A stretch of 44,362 nt of DNA from Acidovorax sp. SUPP3334 (GTDB lineage: Bacteria; Pseudomonadota; Gammaproteobacteria; Burkholderiales; Burkholderiaceae_C): the NCBI RefSeq assembly GCF_030159055.1, contig NZ_BQXQ01000036.1:1-44362 (forward strand). Direction: 5' to 3'. Positions 33,953 through 41,526 of this stretch are shown here, one piece after another. How positions within the stretch are numbered: position 1 is the stretch's first letter; every line of letters starts with the position of its first letter. Under the pieces are notes generated by a model. That model was not told the origin of the DNA. It did not search any database and worked only from the letters and a program-made list of their open reading frames with translations. The translations under genes were made by a program, and so were the position numbers.

Positions 33953-35494
33953 ATGGGTCTTGCTTTGGTGCAAAGTCGGGCATTGCTGGGACTGCAGGCG
34001 CCGAATGTGACGGTCGAGGTGCATCTGGCCAATGGACTGCCCAGCTTCACGCTGGTCGGTCTGGCGGATGTCGAAGTGAAGGAAGCCCGGGAGCGCGTGC
34101 GCTCGGCCCTGCAAAATGCCGGGCTGGAATTCCCGAATAACAAGAAAATCACGGTCAATCTGGCCCCGGCCGACCTGCCCAAGGATTCGGGTCGGTTCGA
34201 TCTGCCGATTGCCCTGGGCATTCTCGCGGCGAGCGGGCAGATCGACAGCGCGCGCCTGGCGGGCCATGAGTTCGCCGGCGAACTGTCTTTGTCCGGCGAA
34301 CTGCGCCCCGTGCGCGGCGCGCTCGCCACCAGCCTGGCCCTGCGGTCGGCCGGCGTGGCCGTGCGCATGGTGCTGCCGCCCGGCAGTGCCGAAGAGGCAG
34401 CGCTGGTGCCCGGCATCGAGGTGTACCGGGCGCGCCATCTGCTCGATGTGGTGCAGCACTTTCTGCCGGCTTCGGGCAACGCCCCGGTCGAGCCGGCGGG
34501 CGATGGCTTCGTGCGGCTGCAGGCCTCGCCCCTTCGGGCCGGCGCACCCGAGGCAGACCTGGCGGACGTCAAAGGCCAGGCGGCGGCCAAGCGGGCGCTG
34601 GAAATCGCGGCGGCCGGGGGCCACGGCCTGCTGCTGGTGGGCCCGCCAGGATCGGGCAAATCGATGCTGGCGCACCGCTTTGCCGGGCTTCTGCCGCCCA
34701 TGAGCGTGGACGAGGCCTTGGAGAGTGCCGCCGTCGCCAGCCTGGCCGGGCGGTTCGGGCCGGAAAAATGGGGCGTGCGGCCTACGAGTGCGCCGCACCA
34801 CACCTGCAGCGCCATCGCCCTGGTGGGCGGAGGCTCACCCCCGCGCCCCGGCGAAATCTCGCTGTCCCACCACGGCGTGCTTTTCCTGGATGAATTTCCC
34901 GAGTACGCACGCAGCGCGCTGGAGGCGCTGCGCGAGCCGCTGGAGACCGGCCGCATCACCATCGCACGGGCTGCGCAGCGGGCGGAATACCCGGCGCGTT
35001 TCCAGCTCGTGGCGGCCATGAACCCCTGCCCCTGCGGCTTTTTCGGCTCGGGGCAGCGCACCTGCCGCTGCACGCCCGATCAGGTCGGCCGCTACCAGGG
35101 AAAGCTCAGCGGCCCGCTGCTGGACCGCATCGACCTGCACGTGGAGGTGCCGGCGCTCCCTGCCGATGAGTTGCTGCAGGCCCCGCCCGGCGAGGCCACG
35201 GCGGCGGTGCGCGAGCGCGTGGTGCGGGCCCGGCAGCAGGCGATCGACCGCCAGGGCCAGCCCAACCAGGCGCTGCAGGGCCAGCAGATCGACACGCACC
35301 TGGTGCTGGACGACGCGGCTGCGCGCTTCCTGCAGGCGGCGGCAACCCGCCTGGCATGGTCGGCACGCAGCACGCACCGGGCGCTCAAGGTGGCGCGCAC
35401 GATTGCCGACCTGGCGGGCGCCATCGCGATCGCGCCCGCCCATGTGGCCGAAGCGGTGCAGTACCGGCGCGTACTGCACCGCGGCGCCGCTTGA
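33953..35494 (+). CDS. comM: YifB/ComM-type Mg-chelatase-family AAA+ helicase
   Basis: A 513-residue protein. The N-terminal Lon-like ChlI domain (MGLALVQSRALLGLQAPNVT, LPKDSGRFDLPIALGI) is followed by an AAA+ module with Walker A GPPGSGKS (residues 230-237) and Walker B GVLFLDE (308-314). Next come a Cys-rich loop (NPCPCGFFGSGQRTCRCTPD) and a C-terminal Mg-chelatase domain. ComM is a hexameric helicase that extends branch migration during natural transformation. ATG 33953 matches the family start and has GGGGAGAG upstream; an in-frame extension to 33797 is unlikely to be used. A long regulatory-looking spacer precedes it. Confidence 0.94.
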   Translation: MGLALVQSRALLGLQAPNVTVEVHLANGLPSFTLVGLADVEVKEARERVRSALQNAGLEFPNNKKITVNLAPADLPKDSGRFDLPIALGILAASGQIDSARLAGHEFAGELSLSGELRPVRGALATSLALRSAGVAVRMVLPPGSAEEAALVPGIEVYRARHLLDVVQHFLPASGNAPVEPAGDGFVRLQASPLRAGAPEADLADVKGQAAAKRALEIAAAGGHGLLLVGPPGSGKSMLAHRFAGLLPPMSVDEALESAAVASLAGRFGPEKWGVRPTSAPHHTCSAIALVGGGSPPRPGEISLSHHGVLFLDEFPEYARSALEALREPLETGRITIARAAQRAEYPARFQLVAAMNPCPCGFFGSGQRTCRCTPDQVGRYQGKLSGPLLDRIDLHVEVPALPADELLQAPPGEATAAVRERVVRARQQAIDRQGQPNQALQGQQIDTHLVLDDAAARFLQAAATRLAWSARSTHRALKVARTIADLAGAIAIAPAHVAEAVQYRRVLHRGAA

Positions 35495-35497
35495 GGC

Positions 35498-36301
35498 CTA
35501 CAGGAACATGCCACCCGAGGCCTCGATGCGCTCGCCGTTGACCCAGCGGCTGGCCGGCAGCAAAAGCGAGGCGATCAAGCCGCCGATGTCGTCCGGCAGG
35601 CCCACGCGGCCGAGCGCGGTCTGCGAGGCGATGAAGGCATTCATCTGCGCGTTGTCGCGCACCGCGCCGCCGCCGAAGTCGGTCTCGATGGCCCCCGGGG
35701 CCACCACGTTCACCGCGATGCCGCGCGGGCCCAGTTCCTTGGCCAGGTAGCGCGTGAGCACCTCCACCGCGCCCTTCATGGCCGCGTAGGCCGCGAAGCC
35801 CGGCAGCGCGAAACGCGCCAGGCCGGTGGACACATTGACGATGCGGCCCCCGTCGTTCATGAGCGGCAGCAGCTTTTGCGTGAGGAAGAACACGCCTTTG
35901 AAATGGATGCCGACGAGCTGGTCGAACTGCTCTTCGGTCGTCTCCATGAAGCTGGCATGGATGCCGATGCCTGCGTTGTTCACCAGAAAGTCGAAACGCT
36001 CGCGCTGCCAGTGCTGCGCCAGCGCTTCGCGCACCTGCCCAGCGAACGCCGCGAAGGAGCCGCTTTGCGAGACGTCGAGCGGCAGCGCGATGGCGCGGCG
36101 GCCCAGGCTTTCGATCTCGGCCACGGTGTCCCGGGCTTCCTGCGCCTGCGTGCGGTACGTGAGGATCACGTCGATGCCCTGCCGGGCGATGTGCAGCGCG
36201 GCATTGCGGCCCAGGCCCCGGCTGCCCCCGGTGACGAGGGCGATGGGCGAGGCGGGGGTTGATGGGGTCGGAGAAGTGGAAGAAACCGAAGAAGCGGTCA
36301 T
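35498..36301 (-). CDS. SDR family oxidoreductase
   Basis: A 267-residue classical short-chain dehydrogenase/reductase. The cofactor motif is TGGSRGLG (residues 24-31), then NNAG (108-111). The catalytic Ser158, Tyr172 and Lys176 sit in NVSTGLARF and AAYAAMKGAVE. The tail has SRWVNGERIEASGGMFL, the usual substrate-loop end. The Arg just after the first Gly-rich stretch suggests NADP(H). It is divergent from a LysR regulator, the standard arrangement for regulator and target. The first 18 residues are a Ser/Thr/Pro-rich extension, so the true start may lie further in. It ends three bases from comM's stop. Confidence 0.92.
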   Translation of the reverse strand: MTASSVSSTSPTPSTPASPIALVTGGSRGLGRNAALHIARQGIDVILTYRTQAQEARDTVAEIESLGRRAIALPLDVSQSGSFAAFAGQVREALAQHWQRERFDFLVNNAGIGIHASFMETTEEQFDQLVGIHFKGVFFLTQKLLPLMNDGGRIVNVSTGLARFALPGFAAYAAMKGAVEVLTRYLAKELGPRGIAVNVVAPGAIETDFGGGAVRDNAQMNAFIASQTALGRVGLPDDIGGLIASLLLPASRWVNGERIEASGGMFL

Positions 36302-36370
36302 GGCGGGCCTTTGAAAGCAAGGGTTGGAGGGTGAGGGGTGAATCAGAACGCTTTGCAGTCTATTGAGCGG

Positions 36371-36413
36371 CTATCCTTCGATAAACCCTCTGAAACCGAT
36401 CAGTTTGTTCACC
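36371..36413. promoter_or_regulatory. Candidate LysR binding region between SDR and LysR genes
   Basis: The 123-base divergent spacer has small dyads: TATC-CTTC-GATA (36372-36383) and CTGA-N6-TCAG (36390-36403). LysR proteins often bind such T-N11-A-like sites between their own gene and the divergent target. The assignment rests on position only. Confidence 0.3.
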
Positions 36414-36424
36414 CCAGCAAAACA

Positions 36425-37347
36425 ATGAACCCTCTTGACCGCATGCTGGTGTTCGTCCGCGTGGCTGAGTTGTCCAGCTTCACGCAGGCGGCCGACGCTC
36501 TGGGCATTCCGAAGGCCGGGGCCTCGGTGGCCGTACAGCACCTGGAAAGCCAGCTCGGCACACGGCTGTTGCACCGCACGACGCGGCGCGTGCAGCTCAC
36601 GCAGGACGGACAGGCCTATTACGAGCGGTGCAAGAATCTGCTGGCCGATGTGGACGAACTGCAGTCCATGTTCCAGCAGCAAGGCGGCGAAGCCCTGCGC
36701 GGGCGGGTGCGCATCGACATGTCCACCGGCGTCGCGCGCCGCGTGGTCCTGCCGCAGTTGCCCGGCCTGCTGGAGCGCCCCCCCCCCGCCTGGAGATCGA
36801 GATCAGCAGCACCGACCGCCGCTTGGACCTGGTGCGCGAAGGTTTCGATTGCGTGGTACGCGTCGGCGCCGTGGCCGAGCCCGGCCTGGTGGCCCGGCCC
36901 CTGGGGCTGTTGCGCATGGTCAACTGCGCCAGCCCGGAGTACCTGGCGCGCGCCGGCACGCCGCAGTCCCTGCAGGATCTGGCGCACCACCACCTGATCC
37001 ACTACGTGACCACGTTGGGCGCGAAGTCGGGCGGCTTCGAGTACCTGCACGATGGCAAGACCTCGCGCCTGCCGATGGCGGGGCCCATCACGGTGAACGG
37101 GGCCGAGGCGTACCAGGCCGCCTGCCTGGCGGGCCTGGGCATCGTGCAGGCACCGCTGGTCGGCATGCACGGCCACCTGCAGCGGGGCACGCTGGTATCG
37201 GTGCTGCCCGGGCATCCTGCGCCTGCGATGCCCATCACCCTGCTCTACGCGCACCGCCGCCATCTGCCCCGCCGCGTGCGCGTGGTGATGGACTGGATGG
37301 CGCAGGGGATCGAAGGCTACGTGGCCCGCATCGATGCGCTCGCCTGA
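36425..37347 (+). pseudogene. LysR-family regulator, frameshifted at a poly-C tract
   Basis: The first frame from ATG 36425 gives a normal LysR HTH (MNPLDRMLVFVRVAELSSFT, then GTRLLHRTTRRVQLTQDG) through RVVLPQLPGLLER. It then leaves frame at a run of nine C (36779-36787). The next frame carries the effector domain, from LEIEISSTDRRLDLVREGFD to GIEGYVARIDALA, ending at 37347. One added C (or two removed) restores a continuous protein of about 307 residues, the family norm. It is either inactive, phase-variable through slippage in the tract, or a sequencing error. It is divergent from the SDR gene it probably controls. Confidence 0.88.
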
Positions 37348-37543
37348 GGCGCAGCGCCACCGCCTGGGCCCGGCTGGCATAAGCACATGCCCAGATGCCA
37401 TAAGGCCGCAGGCCCGGTTTGCCTGACAATGTGCGGGTTTGCCCGCATGGCAGGGGGCAGCCCAGGTCGCGCGACGCGTCCACACGCCACCGGCCCTGCC
37501 CCTGACGGTTTCTTTCGTTTCACACCCAATCTGCCACCATTCC

Positions 37544-38317
37544 ATGAGCGCATTCAACGAAGAACGAGTCCTCTCCGTCCACCACTGGACCGACCGCCTG
37601 TTTTCCTTCACCACCACGCGCGATCCCGCGCTTCGGTTCTCCAACGGCCACTTCACCATGATCGGCCTCAAGGTGAACGACAAGCCGCTGCTGCGGGCCT
37701 ACAGCATCGCCAGCGCCAACTATGAAGAGCACCTGGAGTTCCTGTCGATCAAGGTGCCGGAGGGCCCGCTGACCTCGCGCCTGCAGAACATCCAGGTGGG
37801 CGATTCGATCGTCGTGGGCAGAAAGCCCACCGGAACGCTGCTGATCGACTACCTGCTGCCGGCCAAGCGCCTGTACCTCATCTCCACGGGCACGGGCCTC
37901 GCGCCCTTCCTGTCGGTGATCCGCGACCCCGACACGTACGAGAAGTTCGAAGAAGTCGTGCTGGTGCACGGCGTGCGGGAGGTCAAGGAACTGGCCTATC
38001 ACGACTTCATCACCGAAACCCTGCCCAAGCACGAGTTCCTGGGCGAGACGGTGGCCAGGCAGCTCAAGTACTACCCCACGGTGACCCGCGAGCCGTTCCG
38101 CAACCAGGGCCGCATCAACGACCTGATCGAAAGCGGCAAGCTCTTCACCGACCTGGGCGTGCCGCCGCTGGACCCGCTGATCGACCGCGTGATGCTGTGC
38201 GGCAGCCCCGAAATGCTGGCGTCGCTCAAGGCCATCCTGGAGCACCGCGACTTCGAGGAGGGCAACACGACGAAGCCCGGCGACTTCGTGATCGAACGCG
38301 CGTTCGTCGAGAAGTGA
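37544..38317 (+). CDS. fpr: Ferredoxin-NADP+ reductase
   Basis: A 257-residue bacterial-type FNR (Fpr). FAD contacts lie in LLRAYSIASANYEEHLEF, and the NADP site is STGTGLAPFLSVIRDP. The Cys of LCGSPEML and the C-terminal VIERAFVEK, which stacks on the flavin, follow. It passes electrons between NADPH and ferredoxin/flavodoxin, commonly in oxidative stress defence and Fe-S enzyme support. The ATG at 37544 gives the typical length; the extension to 37439 is not conserved. It stands alone, with a small palindromic repeat beyond its stop. Confidence 0.96.
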   Translation: MSAFNEERVLSVHHWTDRLFSFTTTRDPALRFSNGHFTMIGLKVNDKPLLRAYSIASANYEEHLEFLSIKVPEGPLTSRLQNIQVGDSIVVGRKPTGTLLIDYLLPAKRLYLISTGTGLAPFLSVIRDPDTYEKFEEVVLVHGVREVKELAYHDFITETLPKHEFLGETVARQLKYYPTVTREPFRNQGRINDLIESGKLFTDLGVPPLDPLIDRVMLCGSPEMLASLKAILEHRDFEEGNTTKPGDFVIERAFVEK

Positions 38318-38377
38318 TGCGGCCTGCGAGGCCCCAGCCGGTGCCCATGCGGGGCCATGGGTTGGGCCCTCCAGGAA

Positions 38378-38400
38378 ATTGCTATTAAATTAATAGCAAT
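38378..38400. repeat. Perfect AT-rich palindromic repeat after fpr
   Basis: ATTGCTATTAA and TTAATAGCAAT form perfect 11-base arms around a single A. It is the same kind as the repeat at 15371-15387. It may also act as the fpr transcript end, although no long U-tract follows. Confidence 0.6.
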
Positions 38401-38506
38401 ATGCCCTAGTGTTTATTGCGGTGGAGGCTTAAAACACCTCAAGCCTGCTCAGCGGAAAAATCGACGGGGCCACGCCCACTCCGCGCCCTGACTCCTCAGC
38501 CCATGC

Positions 38507-38531
38507 AAAAAGGGCGGCCATGGCCGCCCTT
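38507..38531 (-). terminator. Terminator of the glycine-zipper gene
   Basis: On the minus strand AAGGGCGGCCA-TGGCCGCCCTT is a perfect palindrome followed by TTTTT (A-run 38507-38511 on the plus strand). A smaller stem CGGACC-GTTC-GGTCCG lies just before it at 38543-38558. Confidence 0.75.
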
Positions 38532-38601
38532 CCTTTCGATCACGGACCGTTCGGTCCGATGATCAGTAGCCGTTGTTGGCCACGCGCATCGACTGCGCGC
38601 C

Positions 38602-39399
38602 CTACGTATAGCTGCCCTCGCCCTGCTGCGACGATGCGCGGCTGTCCACGCGGAAATTGCGGCCTTCGACGCGCATCGGCGTGCCTTCGGCCACCGGCTG
38701 CGAGCGCGTGAAGGTGCGCACCGAGCCGTCTTCCATGCGAACGCGCATCTGGTAGGCCGTGGTGGTGCGGGTGCGCTGCTCCACGGTGTGGCCCAGGTAG
38801 CCGCCGCCGACGGCCCCCAGGACCGTCGCCGCCGTGCGGCCCGATCCCTTGCCCACCTGGTTGCCGACCACGGCCCCCAAGACGCCCCCCGCCACCGCGC
38901 CGACGCCGGTGGCCGGTGCGGCCTGCTGAACGGCCTGCACGGATTCGACGCGGCCGCAGATGTTGCACACCGGCGCCTGCATGGCCACCGGACGGCCGGC
39001 GCTGGCGGGAGCGTCGTAGCCGCCGCCGTATCCGTTGCCGCTGCCATAGCCGCCGCCTGATCCGCTACCGGTCTGCGCCTGTACCGGTGCCCGGTTCACG
39101 ATGTTCTGGGCCAGGGGTTGCACCGGCCGGGCGGGTGCGGCGCCAGCGCGTTCGTTGATGACTTCGGATTCCGGCGTGCGCTGCGCACCGGGGGCCAGTT
39201 GGGCGACTTGCGCGGCGGGCTCGGCCGGCGCGTTGCCGCGCTGCTGCACGACCAGGGTGGCTCCCAGCGCCAGCACACTCACGCCCAGGGCGCCGACGGC
39301 GGCCCAGAGCCATTTGACGGAAGCGCCTCCGGCAGCAGCCGAGGCATGGGTGCCGGTGGACGGCGTGAGCGAAGGATCGTTTCGGATGATGAGACTCAT
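38602..39399 (-). CDS. Glycine-zipper 2TM domain envelope protein
   Basis: A 265-residue protein. Residues 28-50 are a single hydrophobic anchor (VKWLWAAVGALGVSVLALGA). A Pro/Ala/Gln-rich and Gly/Tyr-rich middle follows (GSGSGGGYGSGNGYGGGYD), then the Cys pair VCNICG. The glycine-zipper 2TM domain is GVGAVAGGVLGAVVGNQVGK and LGAVGGGYLGHTVEQ. A small beta domain ends it (YQMRVRMEDGSVRTFTRSQP). Such SlyB/Rick_17kDa-like proteins sit in the envelope. The TAG at 38602 is followed in the same frame by 12 more sense codons to a TGA at 38563, so the C-terminus may be truncated by a nonsense codon. Confidence 0.85.
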   Translation of the reverse strand: MSLIIRNDPSLTPSTGTHASAAAGGASVKWLWAAVGALGVSVLALGATLVVQQRGNAPAEPAAQVAQLAPGAQRTPESEVINERAGAAPARPVQPLAQNIVNRAPVQAQTGSGSGGGYGSGNGYGGGYDAPASAGRPVAMQAPVCNICGRVESVQAVQQAAPATGVGAVAGGVLGAVVGNQVGKGSGRTAATVLGAVGGGYLGHTVEQRTRTTTAYQMRVRMEDGSVRTFTRSQPVAEGTPMRVEGRNFRVDSRASSQQGEGSYT

Positions 39400-39546
39400 G
39401 GTGTTCTTCCTTCTACGGGTATTTTGCAGGTAGCGTACACGCGGCCCTGCTTCACACACGGAGGCGTTCTGTAAACGAAGTAAGTAGCTGTACGCCTGCT
39501 CGGTCGTGCGCCCGCAGGCCGTGGCAGGGGTGTGCGCCAGCCGCCA

Positions 39547-39573
39547 CACTCACCCCACTCACCCCACTCACCC
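39547..39573. repeat. Three tandem copies of a 9-bp unit
   Basis: ACTCACCCC is repeated three times without interruption, in the short spacer before the DUF72 gene. A fourth, broken copy (TCAATTCACCCC) follows. It is too short to be a CRISPR array and could be a slippage site. Confidence 0.7.
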
Positions 39574-39621
39574 CTCAATTCACCCCAAATCGGCAGGTTT
39601 GCAGGAGGCTCTCAGAGGGCA

Positions 39622-40519
39622 GCACAGATCCGCATTGGAGTGTCCGGCTGGCGCTATGCGGCGCGGCGCGTTCTACCCCGAAGGGCTGGTCCAGGCCAAG
39701 GAGCTGGCCTTCGCCTCGCACCAGTTTCCAGCGATCGAGCTGAACGGCTCGTTCTACGCGCTGCAGCGCCCGACCAGCTATGGGCACTGGGCGGCAGACA
39801 CGCCCGACGGTTTCGTCTTCACCGTGAAGGCGCCGCGCTACATCACCCACATCCTGCGGCTGCGCGACGCGCGTGCGGCGGTGGCCAATTTCTTGGCGTC
39901 GGGACTGTTCGCGCTGGGGCCGAAGCTCGGGCCCATCCTGTGGCAGTTGCCGCCCAGCCTGTCCTTCGACGCACGGCTGCTGGAGGAATTTCTCGCCCTG
40001 TTGCCGCACGACACGCAGGATGCGGCCGCCCTCGCCCAGGAGCGCGAAGACCGCTTGCGGGGCCGCGAGCTGCTGAAGCCCGCCTGCCCGTGGCGCGTGC
40101 GCCATGCCCTCGAAGTGCGGCACGACAGCTTTCGAGACCCGGACTGCATCGCATTGCTGCGCCGCCAACGCGTGGCACTGGTGGTGGCGGACACCGGAGG
40201 CCGCTGGCCCGAGCTGGGCGACGTGACCGCGGATTTCATGTACCTGCGGCTGCATGGGGCCCAGCAGCTTTACGCCAGCGGCTACAGCGATGCGCAGATC
40301 GCCCACTGGGGTGAGCGCATCCGCGCCTGGTCCCATGGCCAGTCGCCGCACGGCGTGGCTACGGCAGCCCTGCCAGCGAAAGACATGCCGGCCAAAGAGC
40401 GCGACGTGTTCTGCTTTTTCGACAACACCATGAAAATCCACGCGCCCCAGAACGCGCTGCGGCTGGCGCAGTATCTGCAACTGGGCACCCGGCTCAAGGC
40501 CGCGCCCCACGGGGGCTGA
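39622..40519 (+). pseudogene. DUF72 (YecE-like) protein, frame-disrupted at its N-terminus
   Basis: The expected DUF72 start (QIRIGVSGWRYA) lies in one frame at 39625-39660, while the rest (GAFYPEGLVQAKELAFASHQ, ELNGSFYALQRPTSYGHWA) continues in the next frame to 40519. The break is near 39660, in a GCG/CGC repeat; compared with the family's usual YAPWRGxFYPEG spacing, about five bases seem to be missing. The first Gly-Ser-Gly-Trp strand forms part of the TIM-barrel core, so a shorter protein from ATG 39656 (287 residues) may not fold. No start codon with a ribosome binding site is visible for the first part. Function of the family is unknown. Confidence 0.75.
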
Positions 40520-40548
40520 GCACGCTGCCGGGCCCGCGGGGGAGTTCT

Positions 40549-41475
40549 TCAGCGCTTTGCCGGGGGCCCTTCCAGGTTCTCTTCGCGCACCTCCTGGAAG
40601 GCGCGTGCGCAGCTGGCCGAGAACAGCAGCACGGCCGATGAAAAATAGATCCACATCAGCACCACCACCAGCGAGCCTGCCGCGCCATAGGCCGACACCA
40701 CGGCGGCCGTGGCGAGGTACAGCGCGAGCAATTGCTTGCCGACAGTGAACAGGATGGCGCCCACGACGGCGCCGAAAACCAGGCAGATGAGTGGTGGCTT
40801 CTCGCCGCCCCCGATGCGCATCAGCCCCACGAACAGCAGCACCGCGATACCGAAGGCCACCATTTCGTTGGCGACCTGCAACAGCGGGCCCGTGGCGATC
40901 GGCGTCCGTGCGCTCGCCCAGGTGACCACCACATGGATCACCGTGGACACGACCAGCGAGATCAGCAGCAGGAACCCGATGGCCAGCACATAGGCCAGGC
41001 CTCGCACCCGCAGCGATGCCATGCGCCACCAGGCTTTTTGCTCCTGCACGGGCGGTGCGCCGCGCGACCACAGCCGCTCCAGCGCCGACTGCAGTTCCAC
41101 GAACACGCCCGTGGCGCCGGACAGCAGCAGCACGAACCCCGCGATCGAGGCGAGGCGCCCTTCCGACGGCTCGCGTGCGCTGGACAGCGCCAGCTGCACC
41201 ACTTCGGCCACGCGGTCGCCCATCACGCCGCGCACCTGGCCGACCATGGTGGTTTCAAGGTAGGACTTGTCGATCCACCAGCCCAGCACGCCCACCAGGA
41301 GCAGCAGCACCGGCGCAAGGCTCAATAGCCCGTAGAACGACATCGCCGCACTCATGCGCAGCCCGTCCGCATCGAGCCAGAGATTGGCCGCCCGCACCAG
41401 CGGCATGATCGGGCTGGCGAGCGCTTTGGCGCGCTCGATCCATGGCGTGAGGAACGAAGAAGACATGGCGCCCAT
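40549..41475 (-). CDS. YihY/BrkB-family inner-membrane protein
   Basis: A 308-residue protein with six membrane segments in the YihY/BrkB (formerly 'RNase BN') layout. It has ADGLRMSAAMSFYGLLSLAP, LLLVGVLGWWID, the ASIAGFVLLLSGATGVFVEL region with LERLW, and the last helix pair AYGAAGSLVVVLMWIYFSS. The family is implicated in transport or envelope integrity, but its biochemical role is unsettled. It is convergent with the DUF72 gene and has 51 bases between it and the phospholipase gene upstream. An ATG three codons in (41466) is an alternative start. Confidence 0.92.
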   Translation of the reverse strand: MGAMSSSFLTPWIERAKALASPIMPLVRAANLWLDADGLRMSAAMSFYGLLSLAPVLLLLVGVLGWWIDKSYLETTMVGQVRGVMGDRVAEVVQLALSSAREPSEGRLASIAGFVLLLSGATGVFVELQSALERLWSRGAPPVQEQKAWWRMASLRVRGLAYVLAIGFLLLISLVVSTVIHVVVTWASARTPIATGPLLQVANEMVAFGIAVLLFVGLMRIGGGEKPPLICLVFGAVVGAILFTVGKQLLALYLATAAVVSAYGAAGSLVVVLMWIYFSSAVLLFSASCARAFQEVREENLEGPPAKR

Positions 41476-41526
41476 TGCACCCCATGCCAGAGCTGGCAGG
41501 TGTCGGCGCAGTTCGCCAGTCCGTTT

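Noticed and set aside
39547-39573. Possible CRISPR-like repeat
   Set aside because: Only three contiguous 9-base units without spacers.
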